Assembly: GCF_014651015.1 (NCBI RefSeq)
Contig: NZ_BMWB01000001.1
Span: forward strand, 879,287-943,286
From: Streptomyces xantholiticus
GTDB taxonomy: Bacteria > Actinomycetota > Actinomycetes > Streptomycetales > Streptomycetaceae
Length of the DNA stretch: 64,000 bases
Direction of reading: 5' to 3'
Part shown: one piece after another, positions 7,357-15,725 of the stretch
Layout: each line of letters begins with the position of its first letter
How positions within the stretch are numbered: position 1 is the first letter of the stretch
Program-made: the position numbers and the translations under genes
The notes under the pieces: model-generated
Databases searched by the model: none
What the model was told of the DNA's origin: nothing
What the model saw: only the letters and a program-made list of their open reading frames with translations

Positions 7357-8691
7357 TCAGTTCCCGTACGCCTTGGCGGCCGCGGCCTCGAGCTTCGCGG
7401 CGGTCGCCTTCGGGTCGGACGGGTCGCGCAGGAAGTCCTGGAGGAGCTTCCACTCGCCCGCGCCCTTGGTGCCGCCGAACGCCGCGGGCGCCTGGTCGGA
7501 CATGTCGAAGCGGACCGAGTTGCCGGCCGCGACGAGGGACTCGGCCGTGGAGCGGGTGGTGTCGTCGCCGTAGGCCTCGAAGCTGACCTTCGTGTTCGGT
7601 GACAGGAACCCGCCGGCGCCGGCCCAGATCTCCGCGGCCTCCGGGGTGGCGAGGAACTCGAGGAGCTTCATGCCGGCCTCGCTGTTCTTGCCGTCCTTCA
7701 GGACCACGGCGGCGTCTCCACCACTGACGACGGGGGCCCTGCCGCCGTCGACGGCGGGGAACGGGAAGAACTTCGCGTCCTCGCCGAGCTTCCTGCCGAA
7801 CTCGTCCTTGGCCATGCCGCCGACGAAGTCCCCTTCGTAGACCATGCCGGCCTTGGGCTCGGGGCCGAAGACCTGCTCGACGGAGGCCGGGAAGTCGGTC
7901 TGCAGCGCGCCCTTCGCGCCGCCCGCGACGAGCTGGTCGTCCTTGAACAGTTCACCGAGCGTGGTCAGCGCGGCGACGACGCTCTCGTCGGTCCACTTGA
8001 GTTCGTGCTTGGCGAGCTGGTCGTACTTCCCGGGTCCGGCCTGGGAGAGGTAGATGTTCTCGAACCAGTCGGTGAGCGTCCAGCCGTCCTCTCCGGCCAC
8101 CGAGAAGGCGGGGCGGCCGGAGTCGGCGAGCGTGCGGCCGGTCTTGAGGAGGTCGTCGTACGTCTTGGGTTCGCTGACGCCGGCCTGGGTGAAGGCCTCG
8201 GGGCTGTACCAGACGGTGGACTTGTGGGCGGCCTTGAAGTAGAGGCCGTAGTACTTGTCGTCGACGGTGCCGTAGTTCTTCCACACCGGCGCGAGGGAGC
8301 CCCTGGCCGTCTCGTCGGTCTTGTCGGACAGCGGCTTGAGCCAGCCCTCCTGGGCGAACTGCTGGAGCACGCCGAGCTGGGGCACCATCACGACGTCGGG
8401 GGCGTTGCCGCCCTCGATCTTGCTGCCGACGAAGGTCGAGACGTTGTCGCCGGAGGGGACGAAGACGGTCTTGGCGCCGGTCTTCTCGCTGAAGGCGTCG
8501 AGCACCTTCTTGAAGTTCTTCTGCTCGCTGCCGGTCCAGACGCCGGCGACTGTCACGGTCTTGCCGCTGAGCTCACCGCCGCTCGCGGGGCCGGTCGTGC
8601 CGCCGCAGGCGGTGGCACCGAGAGCCAGGCCGAGCGCGGCGGAAGCCGCGGCCGTCGTACGCAGGGTGGTGTTTCTGGCGTTTCGTCGCAT
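7357..8691 (-). CDS. sugar ABC transporter substrate-binding lipoprotein
   Basis: 444-aa extracellular binding protein of family 1. The signal peptide ends in a lipobox around GATACG, placing the lipidated Cys near residue 29. The mature part shows family segments such as NAPDVVMVPQLGVLQQFA, LYFKAAHKSTVWYSPEAF, ADSGRPAFSVAG and GAFFPFP-like FFPFPAVDGG. It sits between the GH13 gene (26 bp upstream) and the two permeases, so the ligand is most likely an alpha-glucoside such as maltose, trehalose or a related oligosaccharide. Start at ATG 8691, which has GAAGG upstream. Confidence 0.92.
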   Translation of the reverse strand: MRRNARNTTLRTTAAASAALGLALGATACGGTTGPASGGELSGKTVTVAGVWTGSEQKNFKKVLDAFSEKTGAKTVFVPSGDNVSTFVGSKIEGGNAPDVVMVPQLGVLQQFAQEGWLKPLSDKTDETARGSLAPVWKNYGTVDDKYYGLYFKAAHKSTVWYSPEAFTQAGVSEPKTYDDLLKTGRTLADSGRPAFSVAGEDGWTLTDWFENIYLSQAGPGKYDQLAKHELKWTDESVVAALTTLGELFKDDQLVAGGAKGALQTDFPASVEQVFGPEPKAGMVYEGDFVGGMAKDEFGRKLGEDAKFFPFPAVDGGRAPVVSGGDAAVVLKDGKNSEAGMKLLEFLATPEAAEIWAGAGGFLSPNTKVSFEAYGDDTTRSTAESLVAAGNSVRFDMSDQAPAAFGGTKGAGEWKLLQDFLRDPSDPKATAAKLEAAAAKAYGN

Positions 8692-8717
8692 GGTGAAGGT
8701 CCTTCCAAGGGTGAGGG

Positions 8718-10457
8718 TCACGAGGCGGGGTGGTCGCCGGTCCACCAGGCGGCGGTCGCTCCGGGGAGCACACCGTCGGGGCAGGGGCCGCTGGAGAGCA
8801 GAGGGGTTCCGGTCACGGGGGCGGGCACCGGCTCCGTGCCGAAGTTGACGGCGCAGATCAGCCCGTCGCCGCGGGCCATCGCCAGCACCTGCGGGGGCGC
8901 GTCGAGCCAGCGCAGGGTGCCTTCGCCCAACTGCGGAAGGCTGCGCCGCAGTTGCAGGCCGTCGCGGTAGAGGTGCCAGAAGGAGCGGGTGTCGGCCAGG
9001 GCCCGATCGGTGGCGTGCTCCGCGAACCACTCGGGTTGCGGAAGCCACGGCCGGGCCCCGGCCGCGCCCTGGCTGAAGCCGAACGGGGAAGCGTGGCCGG
9101 ACCAGGGCAGTGGGACGCGGCAGCCGTCGCGGATGCGCTTACGGCTGCCGGTGCGGTGGAAGATCGGGTCGGTGAGCACCTCGTCGGGGAGGTCCAGGAC
9201 CTCGGGCAGGCCCAGTTCCTCGCCCTGGTAGACGTAGGCGGCACCGGGCAGCGCGAGCATGAGCAGGGCCGCGGCGCGGGCGCGGGCGGCGCCGAGGCCG
9301 CTGCCCTCCACGCCGGGCTCGCCCGCGTAGCGGGTGACGGTGCGGACCTGGTCGTGGTTGTTGAGCACCCAGGTGACGGTCGAGCCGGTGCCGGCGATGT
9401 CGCGTATCGCCTCCTCGATCGTCGAGCGGAAGGCGTCCGCGTCCCAGGGGGCGGAGAGCAGGTCGAAGAAGAAGGCCTGGTGCAGTTCGTCGGCGCGGAC
9501 GTACTCGGCGTGTTCGCGGGCGGTCGGTACGGAGACCTCGCCGACGAGCAGCCGGTCCTTGCCGTCCCGGGCCGCGTACTCGTCGCAGACCGAGCGCCAG
9601 CGGCGCCACACGTCGTGGACCTCCGGCTGGTTCCAGGCCAGCTGGTTCACCGAGTCGCGGGCCCGCTCGTCCGCGTAGGGGTCGTCGGAGTCGGGCAGCT
9701 CCGGGTGCTTGAAGAGCCCCGCGGCGACGTCGATGCGGAAACCGTCGACGCCGCGGTCCAGCCAGAAGCGCAGCACCTGCTCGAAGTCGTCACCGACGGC
9801 CGGGTCGCGCCAGTTGAGGTCGGGCTGCTCCGGGGTGAAGAGGTGGAGGTACCACTCTCCGGGTGTGCCGTCGGGCTCGGTGACACGGCTCCAGGCGGGA
9901 CCGCCGAACATGGCGCGCCAGTTGTTGGGCGGCTCGTCCCCGCCGGGGCCGCGGCCGGGCGCGAAGTGGAAGCGGGAGCGGGCGGCACCGCCGGGGCCTG
10001 CGGCAAGCGCCTCACGGAACCACGGGTGCTCACTGGAGCAGTGGTTGGGGACGATGTCGAGGAGCAGCCTGAGCCCGAGGCGGCGGGCGTCGGCCACCAG
10101 CCGGTCGAACTCGGCGAGGTCGCCGTAGACGGGGTCGACGCCGGTGTAGTCGGCGACGTCGTAACCGTGGTCGTGCTGGGGGGACGGGTAGAACGGGCTG
10201 AGCCAGATGCCGTCGACGCCCAGCTTCCTGAGATAGGGAAGCCCGGCCCGTACGCCGGCCAGGTCGCCGATGCCGTCCCCGGTACTGTCGAGGAAGCTGC
10301 GGACGTAGACCTGGTAGATCACCGCGTCGCGCCACCAGGGGTCTGGGGTGGCGGCGGAGCGGGCGGGGTGGCCGATGCCGGCCGGAAGCGTGCTGAGCAT
10401 CTCGCGTCGACCTGTTCTGCTGGATGCGAGTGCGCCCCGGATCGGGTGCGCTGTCAT
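8718..10457 (-). CDS. GH13 alpha-glucosidase
   Basis: 579-aa alpha-amylase-family glucosidase, first gene of a four-gene sugar operon. The (beta/alpha)8 barrel motifs are in order: DIVPNH, the nucleophile Asp in GFRIDVAAG, the acid/base Glu in LLVGEVSV, and NNHD. The N-terminal WWRDAVIYQVYVRSF and the GYDVADYTGVDP segment are typical of oligo-1,6-glucosidase/alpha-glucosidase members. No signal peptide is seen, so it should act in the cytoplasm on the sugar brought in by the adjoining importer. ATG 10457 was used; ATG 10400 (MLSTLPAG) is an alternative that would leave a longer leader. No LacI-type regulator gene is beside it. Confidence 0.92.
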   Translation of the reverse strand: MTAHPIRGALASSRTGRREMLSTLPAGIGHPARSAATPDPWWRDAVIYQVYVRSFLDSTGDGIGDLAGVRAGLPYLRKLGVDGIWLSPFYPSPQHDHGYDVADYTGVDPVYGDLAEFDRLVADARRLGLRLLLDIVPNHCSSEHPWFREALAAGPGGAARSRFHFAPGRGPGGDEPPNNWRAMFGGPAWSRVTEPDGTPGEWYLHLFTPEQPDLNWRDPAVGDDFEQVLRFWLDRGVDGFRIDVAAGLFKHPELPDSDDPYADERARDSVNQLAWNQPEVHDVWRRWRSVCDEYAARDGKDRLLVGEVSVPTAREHAEYVRADELHQAFFFDLLSAPWDADAFRSTIEEAIRDIAGTGSTVTWVLNNHDQVRTVTRYAGEPGVEGSGLGAARARAAALLMLALPGAAYVYQGEELGLPEVLDLPDEVLTDPIFHRTGSRKRIRDGCRVPLPWSGHASPFGFSQGAAGARPWLPQPEWFAEHATDRALADTRSFWHLYRDGLQLRRSLPQLGEGTLRWLDAPPQVLAMARGDGLICAVNFGTEPVPAPVTGTPLLSSGPCPDGVLPGATAAWWTGDHPAS

Positions 10458-10464
10458 GCATGCA

Positions 10465-10494
10465 TGTTAAGTAGCAGCGACTGGAAGGTGTCAA
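10465..10494 (-). promoter_or_regulatory. candidate promoter of the sugar operon
   Basis: Reading the minus strand, a perfect -35 hexamer TTGACA (plus 10489-10494) is followed after 15 bp by TACTTAAC, a -10-like sequence close to ATG 10457. The GTTAAGTAG at 10466-10474 is repeated inverted at 10566-10574, so it may also be part of an operator. Confidence 0.4.
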
Positions 10495-10560
10495 CGGTGT
10501 GTCCTAAAACTGCGGAAAGCTGGGATAGTTTGTCCCGGAATTCGGTGATCCAAAGAAGAA

Positions 10561-10589
10561 GAGCCCTACTTAACAGGTAAGTAGAGCTC
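10561..10589 (-). terminator. intrinsic terminator of the 10612 binding-protein gene
   Basis: GAGCCCTACTTA (10561-10572) pairs with TAAGTAGAGCTC (10578-10589) with one mismatch and a 5-nt loop. On the minus strand it is followed by TTCTTCTTT, a T-rich tail, 23 bp past the stop codon of the gene at 10612. Confidence 0.75.
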
Positions 10590-10611
10590 TCTCGGTGAAA
10601 GCGCTGCCGGG

Positions 10612-11883
10612 TCAGCCCCTGCGGGAGATTGCGGCAAGCTCGCGCGCGAGCCGTGCCACCGCCTGGTCCGGCGTCTGCCGCAGCGCCATGACGTCCTGCG
10701 CCACCGCCTGCACGGCCAGGCTCACCTGGTCGTAGCGCGGGCTCTTGGGCCGCGGGACCGCCGACAGCACACTCTCGCGCAACGTCGGCAGATACGGATG
10801 GACCCTGATCAGCTCGGGGTCCTCGTAGAGCGCGGCACGGACCGGCGGCAGCGAGCCTTCGGTGAGGACCTGACGCTGGACGCGCTCACTGGTGAGATAG
10901 GAGATCAGGTCCGCGGCCGAGGCCGGATGGCGCGAGTGGCTGCTGACGGCGAGGTTGGAGCCGCCCAGCACACTGGTGCCCGGTCCCTCCGGTCCTGGCA
11001 TCGGCACCACGCCGAACCTTCCCGCGACCTTCGAGTTCTCGGCGCCGGCGTCGGTGTAGACGTACGGCCAGTTACGGAGGAAGAGCAGCCTGCCGCCGGT
11101 GAACGCCTGCCGGGACTCCTCCTCCTTGTACTGGAGAGCCTCGCGGGGGATCCAGCCCTCCCGCACCCCGTCCGCCAGGAAGGCGAGCGCCTTGCGGGCG
11201 GCGGCGGAGTCGACGGTGACCCGGTCGCCGTCGTCCCGCAGGATCGACCCGTCGGCCGAGTGCACGGCCTCCGTGACGTTGACGGTCAGCCCTTCGTAGG
11301 GAAGGAACTGGCCGGCGTAACCGTCCAGGCCGTGCTCCGGGGCGATCGTACGGGCCTGGCGGGACAGGTCGGCCCAGGTGCGCGGCGGCTTCTCGCCCTC
11401 GCGCTCGAGGATGTCCTTGCGGTAGTAGAGCAACCCGGCGTTGGTGACGTACGGGACCGCGTAGAGCCGGCCGTCGAAGGTGGCGGTGTCGACGACCGGC
11501 CGCAGGAAGCTCTTCAGCGGGAACCGGTCACGGTGCAGCGGGGAGATCCAGCCCGCCGCGGCGAACTCGGACGTCCACGCCACATCGATGTTCAGCACGT
11601 CGAAGCGGTCGCTGCCGGATCGCAGCTCGCTGATCATCTGCGCCCGGGTCTCGTCAGCCGAGTCCGGCAGTTCGACCAGCGTCACCCGCTCGTCGGGATG
11701 GGCGCTGTTCCAGTCGTCGAGCAGCGGCGAGAGATAGTCGGTCAGATCGCCCGCCGTCACCAGCGTCATGGGCCCGCGCCCCTGGGGGTCCACCGACTCC
11801 GCCCGGGCGCCGAAACCGGCATAGCCGGTCAGCAGTACCGCCGCGACCAGGAGTCCTCTACCCGCGGCACGCATCCACCGCAT
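10612..11883 (-). CDS. stand-alone sugar ABC transporter substrate-binding protein
   Basis: 423-aa extracellular solute-binding protein, family 1. Residues 1-28 (MRWMRAAGRGLLVAAVLL..GARA) form a secretion signal without a clear lipobox Cys. Family segments include DRFDVLNIDVAWTSEFA, AVPYVTNAGLLYYRKDIL, FLRNWPYVY and VLGGSNLAVS, which resemble trehalose/maltose-type binding proteins. It is not in an operon with permeases: a terminator follows it and a PadR gene diverges from it. ATG 11883 was chosen over a start at 11901 because GGGAGGAACCT precedes it. It may serve the adjoining importer or another one; the ligand cannot be told from sequence. Confidence 0.88.
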   Translation of the reverse strand: MRWMRAAGRGLLVAAVLLTGYAGFGARAESVDPQGRGPMTLVTAGDLTDYLSPLLDDWNSAHPDERVTLVELPDSADETRAQMISELRSGSDRFDVLNIDVAWTSEFAAAGWISPLHRDRFPLKSFLRPVVDTATFDGRLYAVPYVTNAGLLYYRKDILEREGEKPPRTWADLSRQARTIAPEHGLDGYAGQFLPYEGLTVNVTEAVHSADGSILRDDGDRVTVDSAAARKALAFLADGVREGWIPREALQYKEEESRQAFTGGRLLFLRNWPYVYTDAGAENSKVAGRFGVVPMPGPEGPGTSVLGGSNLAVSSHSRHPASAADLISYLTSERVQRQVLTEGSLPPVRAALYEDPELIRVHPYLPTLRESVLSAVPRPKSPRYDQVSLAVQAVAQDVMALRQTPDQAVARLARELAAISRRG

Positions 11884-11929
11884 AGGTTCCTCCCAGTGCA
11901 CGATCCGGCTGCGCTGCCGACCACCGTGG

Positions 11930-11966
11930 CCTATATATACCCGTTAGGCATGGGCGATACTAGATG
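11930..11966. promoter_or_regulatory. divergent promoter region of binding protein and PadR genes
   Basis: This is the only AT-rich patch in the 169-bp divergent gap. CTATATATAC (11931-11940) read on the minus strand gives a TATATA -10-like box for the binding-protein gene. GATACTAGATG (11956-11966) is a -10-like box for the PadR gene. The alternating TATATATA may also be a PadR site. Confidence 0.35.
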
Positions 11967-12052
11967 TCCAGGCAGAGAGGGCGAGTGCCACAGGCCACAC
12001 GTCCACTGCACAGCCAACAGGAAACCATGTCAGCGGGAGGGAGGAGGAGCGC

Positions 12053-12559
12053 GTGCGGCTGCCGCTCCTGGCACTCCTCACCCGTGGCCCCGCGCACGGC
12101 TACGAGCTGAAGCAGGGCCTTGAACAGCTCCTCGGCGCCGCGTACCCTCAGCCGAACATCGGCCAGATCTACGTCACCCTGGGCCGGCTGGAGAAGAGCG
12201 GTCTGATCGACGGCGAGGACGTCGAGCAGTCGGGCCGGCCCAACAAGCGCACCTACCGGCTCACCGACGCCGGGCGTGAGGCGGTCCAGGCCTGGTTCGA
12301 GGAGACCACGGACGAGCCGAGGGTGCGGGACGAGTTCTTCATGAAGCTCGCACTCGCCCCGGAGTCGGGGCTCGCCGACCCGGTCGCCCTGATCAACAAG
12401 CAGCGGCGGCAGTACCTCAACACCATGCGGGACCTGTCGAAACTGGCCGCCGCCGAAGACCGGGACAACAGGATCTCCCAGTTGCTGATCGAGGGAGCCA
12501 TGCTGCATCTGCAGGCGGACCTCGACTGGCTGGAGCGCTGCCAGGAGGAGCTGGAATGA
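12053..12559 (+). CDS. PadR-family transcriptional regulator
   Basis: 168-aa repressor with the PadR winged helix (LPLLALLTRGPAHGYELKQ, QIYVTLGRLEKSGLI, RRTYRLT-like KRTYRLTDAG) and the C-terminal dimerisation helices (residues about 95-165). GTG 12053 is preceded by GGGAGGAGGAG. Its stop overlaps the ATG of the ABC gene (ATGA), and the FtsX gene follows, giving a tightly coupled three-gene operon. In such cassettes the PadR protein usually represses its own exporter operon and is released by the exported compound, often an antimicrobial; that is family knowledge applied here, not seen. Confidence 0.93.
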   Translation: MRLPLLALLTRGPAHGYELKQGLEQLLGAAYPQPNIGQIYVTLGRLEKSGLIDGEDVEQSGRPNKRTYRLTDAGREAVQAWFEETTDEPRVRDEFFMKLALAPESGLADPVALINKQRRQYLNTMRDLSKLAAAEDRDNRISQLLIEGAMLHLQADLDWLERCQEELE

Positions 12560-13332
12560 GCGACCCCACAGCGCCGTCGGGCGGTGCCGCAGTCGCACCG
12601 ATCGTGCGCGCCGAGGGCCTGACCAAGACGCACCACGGCGAAGGCGCACCGGTGCACGCCGTGCGCGGCGTGGACCTGACCGTCCGGCCCGGCGAGTTCG
12701 TCGCGGTCACCGGCCCCTCGGGTGCCGGGAAGTCCACACTGCTGCATCTGATCGGCGGCCTCCAGCGGCCCGACAGCGGGAAGCTGTGGCTCGACGGGCA
12801 GCGGGTCGACGAGTACCGCGAGGCCCGCTGGGCCGTGCTGCGGCGGCGCCGCATCGGCGTCGTCTTCCAGTTCTTCAACCTGGTCTCCAACCTGACCGTC
12901 GCCGACAACGTCGAACTGCCCGCGCTGCTCGCCGGCGCCTCGCCCAGGGCCGCCCGCGAGTCCCGCGCCGAACTCCTCGCCGAACTCGGCCTCGAAGGCC
13001 GCGACAAGTCCATGCCCGGCGAGCTCTCCGGCGGCGAGCAGCAGCGGGTCGCCCTCGCCCGCGCCCTGGTCAACCACCCCGCCCTGCTGCTCGCCGACGA
13101 ACCGGCCGGCAGCCTCGACAGCAAGGGGACCCGGGAGGTCCTGCGGCTGCTCTCCCGCTTCCACCAGCGCGGCCAGACGATCCTGATGGTCACCCACGAC
13201 GCCCGGATGGCCAGCGCAGCCGACCGTGTCATCAGCTTCTTCGACGGGCGCATCGCGGACGACGCCGAGCTCGGCGCCGGGCGACGCAGCCCGAGCGGCG
13301 GGGTGTCCGGCGTGCTCGAACTGAAGGAGTGA
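12556..13332 (+). CDS. ABC transporter ATP-binding protein, MacB/LolD type
   Basis: 258-aa ATPase with complete motifs: Walker A GPSGAGKST at about residue 53, Q-loop near VFQFFNL, signature LSGGEQQRVALARAL, Walker B LLLADEPAGSLD and switch His in MVTHD. FFNLVSNLTVADNVELP is characteristic of the ATPases that pair with FtsX-like permeases (MacB, LolD, BceA-like). It is translationally coupled to both the PadR gene and the permease gene. The complex is likely a mechanotransmission exporter or lipoprotein/peptide extractor rather than an importer. Confidence 0.95.
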   Translation: MSDPTAPSGGAAVAPIVRAEGLTKTHHGEGAPVHAVRGVDLTVRPGEFVAVTGPSGAGKSTLLHLIGGLQRPDSGKLWLDGQRVDEYREARWAVLRRRRIGVVFQFFNLVSNLTVADNVELPALLAGASPRAARESRAELLAELGLEGRDKSMPGELSGGEQQRVALARALVNHPALLLADEPAGSLDSKGTREVLRLLSRFHQRGQTILMVTHDARMASAADRVISFFDGRIADDAELGAGRRSPSGGVSGVLELKE

Positions 13333-13334
13333 CC

Positions 13335-15659
13335 GTGCGGGCCACTCTGCGCTGGGCGCACGCCGACTTCCGCGCACACCGCGGCGAAGCCCTCTTCGTC
13401 GTCCTCGCCAGCGCCGGGATCATCGCCTCGCTGCTGCTCGCGGGCGCACTGTTCAGCTACGCCGCCAACCCCTGGCAGCGCATCTTCAACCAGTCCCAGG
13501 GCGCCCACATCTGGCTGCACACCCGGGCGGGCGCCGATACGGCCGACCTGTCCGGGCTGGACGGCGTCGCCGCGCTCTCCGGCCCCTACCGGACCGGCGC
13601 CACCACCGTCGAGTTGCAGGGCGCACGGGCGGCGGTGGCGCTGCGGGCCGCGCAGACCCGGCCGCCGGAGGTGGGGCGACCGCTGGTGACCTCCGGGAGC
13701 TGGCTCGCTCCACCCGACGGCGGCGGCGCGGCCGGCACCGTCGTACTGGAGAGCTCGGTCGCCCGGGCGCTGTGGGCCGAGCCCGGTGACACCGTACGGG
13801 TCACCGGCCAGGACGGCGCCGTGAGCAGACTGCGGGTGACGGGCGTCGCCGAGGCGGCGGAACCCCGCTACCAGGCGGGCGGCGGGCCCGGGATCGGCTG
13901 GGTGCTGCCGGACACGCTCGACGCTCTCGCCCCGGACGACACCGGGCAGAGCGTGGGCCTGCGGCTGAAGGACGCCGGTGACACCGACTTCATGGTCCAG
14001 CGGGCGGTGACCCTGCTCGGCGCGGACCGGGTCGCCCAGGTCACCAAGTGGCAGCAGGCCCGGGCCGAAGCCGGCGGCGACGACCGGCTGCTCGGCCAGC
14101 TCTTCGCGGTCTTCGGGCTCGGCGCGCTGCTGGCGGCCGCGCTCGCCGCGTCCGGGGCGATCGGCGCCCGGGTGCGCGGGCAGCTGCGGGACATCGCCGT
14201 GCTCAAGGCCGTGGGCTTCACCCCGGGACAGGTGGTACGCGGCTTCCTCGTGCAGCATCTGGCGTTCGCCCTGCTCGGCGTCGCTCTCGGAACGGCGGCG
14301 ATCGCCTTCCTCGGAGAGCGGATACCGGGCCGGATCGGCGATGCGGCCGCCCTCTGGCAGGATCTGCCCGGCCACGCGGCGCTCATGACCGGCGTCCCGG
14401 GCGGCGCGATCCTGCTGATCGCGGCGGCGACCGGGCTCGCGGCCTGGCGTGCGGGGCGGGTCCCGCCGGTCCCGGTGGCCCGCGCCGCACAACCGTCGGC
14501 CGCGCCGATGACCGCGCTGGGGCGGCGGGCGCTCGGGATGCGGTTGCCGCCGGCCCTGGTGCTCGGCTGGCGCTCGGCCTTCCCGCGCCGGGGCCGTACG
14601 GCCGTCGCCGTGGGCCGTCTCGCACTGCCGCTGGTACTGATCACCGTCGCGCTGGTGGCCTGGTCCACGCTGGACCAGTTCCGCAGCCGGCCCGCCGACA
14701 TGGGGCTTCCCGCGGCACTGACCGTACGGGCACAGCAGCCCGGCGGCCCCACGGAGGACGAGCTGCTGCGGACCGTGGCCGGCATACCGGAGGTCACCGC
14801 CGTCCATCCGGGCGCCGAGATGGCGGCCCTCGTCCCCGGCCAGACCGGCACCATCACGCTGCGCGGGCTCGGCACCGCTCAGCAGCCGTATCCGGCGGCG
14901 GTCGCAGAGGGCCGGGCCGCCCGCGGCGCCGACGAGGCGGTCGCGGGGCAGGGACTGCTCGACCTGCTGGGCGTGCGGGTCGGCGACTGGGTACGGATGA
15001 CGGTCGAGGGCCGGCCGCAGATCCTGCACATCGTGGGCCGCAGCATCGAACCCGAGTCGGGCGGACGGATCATCTCCACGACCCTCGACGCCCTCAAGAA
15101 CCGAGATCCGCAGTTGCGGCCCGACTTCCACGCACTGGTACTGACCGAGGGCTCGGACCCGCGGACCGTACGGGCCGCTCTCGACGAGGCGGCGGGCGGG
15201 ACGCTGGAGATCCGTGAGACACCCAACCCCGCCGACCGGCTGGAACCGGTGCGCGGAGTGATCGCGGCCCTGATCGCCGTACTGGCCCTCATCGGGCTGA
15301 CCGAACTGCTGACGCTGATCGGCGTCGGGGTGCGCGACCGCGGCCGGGACCTGCTCGCGCTGAAGGCGATCGGGCTGACGCCCCGCCAGATCGGCTCTGT
15401 CATCGTGATCGGCGCCGGGCTGACGGCGTTGGTGGCGGCCGTGGCGGGGACGACGCTCGGTGCGCTGTCGGGGGTGTGGTTGGTGGACACCCAGGGCAGC
15501 TCGAGCGGGATGGGCGCGGGCATCGCCCATCTGCCGCCGTGGCCGGTGCTGGTGGCGGTCGTGGGCGGCGCCGTGGCCGGAGCTGTGGCGGCGGCCTCAC
15601 TGCCGGCGACGCGGACGGCGCGACGGCGGCTGGCGGACTCGCTGAGCGAGACGCTCTAG
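13335..15659 (+). CDS. FtsX-like ABC transporter permease
   Basis: 774-aa membrane protein with two FtsX-type halves. One helix lies near the N-terminus (FVVLASAGIIASLLLAGALF), followed by a large extracellular region. A group of three helices around residues 250-375 includes the typical GVALGTAAIAF-type segments and DIAVLKAVGFTPGQVV. A second extracellular domain precedes a last helix group with LLALKAIGLTPRQIGSVI. The paired KA.G.T..Q motifs are the FtsX hallmark. GTG 13335 was chosen because AAGGAG is 5 bp upstream; GTG 13329 in the same frame would overlap the ATPase stop. It ends before a strong hairpin. Confidence 0.92.
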   Translation: MRATLRWAHADFRAHRGEALFVVLASAGIIASLLLAGALFSYAANPWQRIFNQSQGAHIWLHTRAGADTADLSGLDGVAALSGPYRTGATTVELQGARAAVALRAAQTRPPEVGRPLVTSGSWLAPPDGGGAAGTVVLESSVARALWAEPGDTVRVTGQDGAVSRLRVTGVAEAAEPRYQAGGGPGIGWVLPDTLDALAPDDTGQSVGLRLKDAGDTDFMVQRAVTLLGADRVAQVTKWQQARAEAGGDDRLLGQLFAVFGLGALLAAALAASGAIGARVRGQLRDIAVLKAVGFTPGQVVRGFLVQHLAFALLGVALGTAAIAFLGERIPGRIGDAAALWQDLPGHAALMTGVPGGAILLIAAATGLAAWRAGRVPPVPVARAAQPSAAPMTALGRRALGMRLPPALVLGWRSAFPRRGRTAVAVGRLALPLVLITVALVAWSTLDQFRSRPADMGLPAALTVRAQQPGGPTEDELLRTVAGIPEVTAVHPGAEMAALVPGQTGTITLRGLGTAQQPYPAAVAEGRAARGADEAVAGQGLLDLLGVRVGDWVRMTVEGRPQILHIVGRSIEPESGGRIISTTLDALKNRDPQLRPDFHALVLTEGSDPRTVRAALDEAAGGTLEIRETPNPADRLEPVRGVIAALIAVLALIGLTELLTLIGVGVRDRGRDLLALKAIGLTPRQIGSVIVIGAGLTALVAAVAGTTLGALSGVWLVDTQGSSSGMGAGIAHLPPWPVLVAVVGGAVAGAVAAASLPATRTARRRLADSLSETL

Positions 15660-15665
15660 ACACGG

Positions 15666-15699
15666 TCCGGGGGCGTGCGGAGTGCCGCACGCCCCCGGA
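15666..15699. terminator. bidirectional hairpin between convergent genes
   Basis: Perfect 15-bp stem: TCCGGGGGCGTGCGG (15666-15680) and its complement (15685-15699) with loop AGTG. It lies between the stop of the FtsX gene and the stop of the convergent protease gene. There is no T tract on either side. Confidence 0.7.
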
Positions 15700-15725
15700 T
15701 CTGTGGGGAGGAGAAAGGTCTCGGC

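Noticed and set aside
5055..10457. Assigning the sugar operon to maltose, trehalose or another named substrate
   Set aside because: GH13 and CUT1 families do not show the substrate by motif alone, and no characteristic regulator lies beside the operon.
12417..15530. Very long minus-strand open frame (over 1000 codons) opposite the ABC/FtsX genes
   Set aside because: It is an antisense shadow of high-GC coding sequence; the plus-strand genes have full family motifs, while the shadow is Arg/Gly/Pro-rich with no family.
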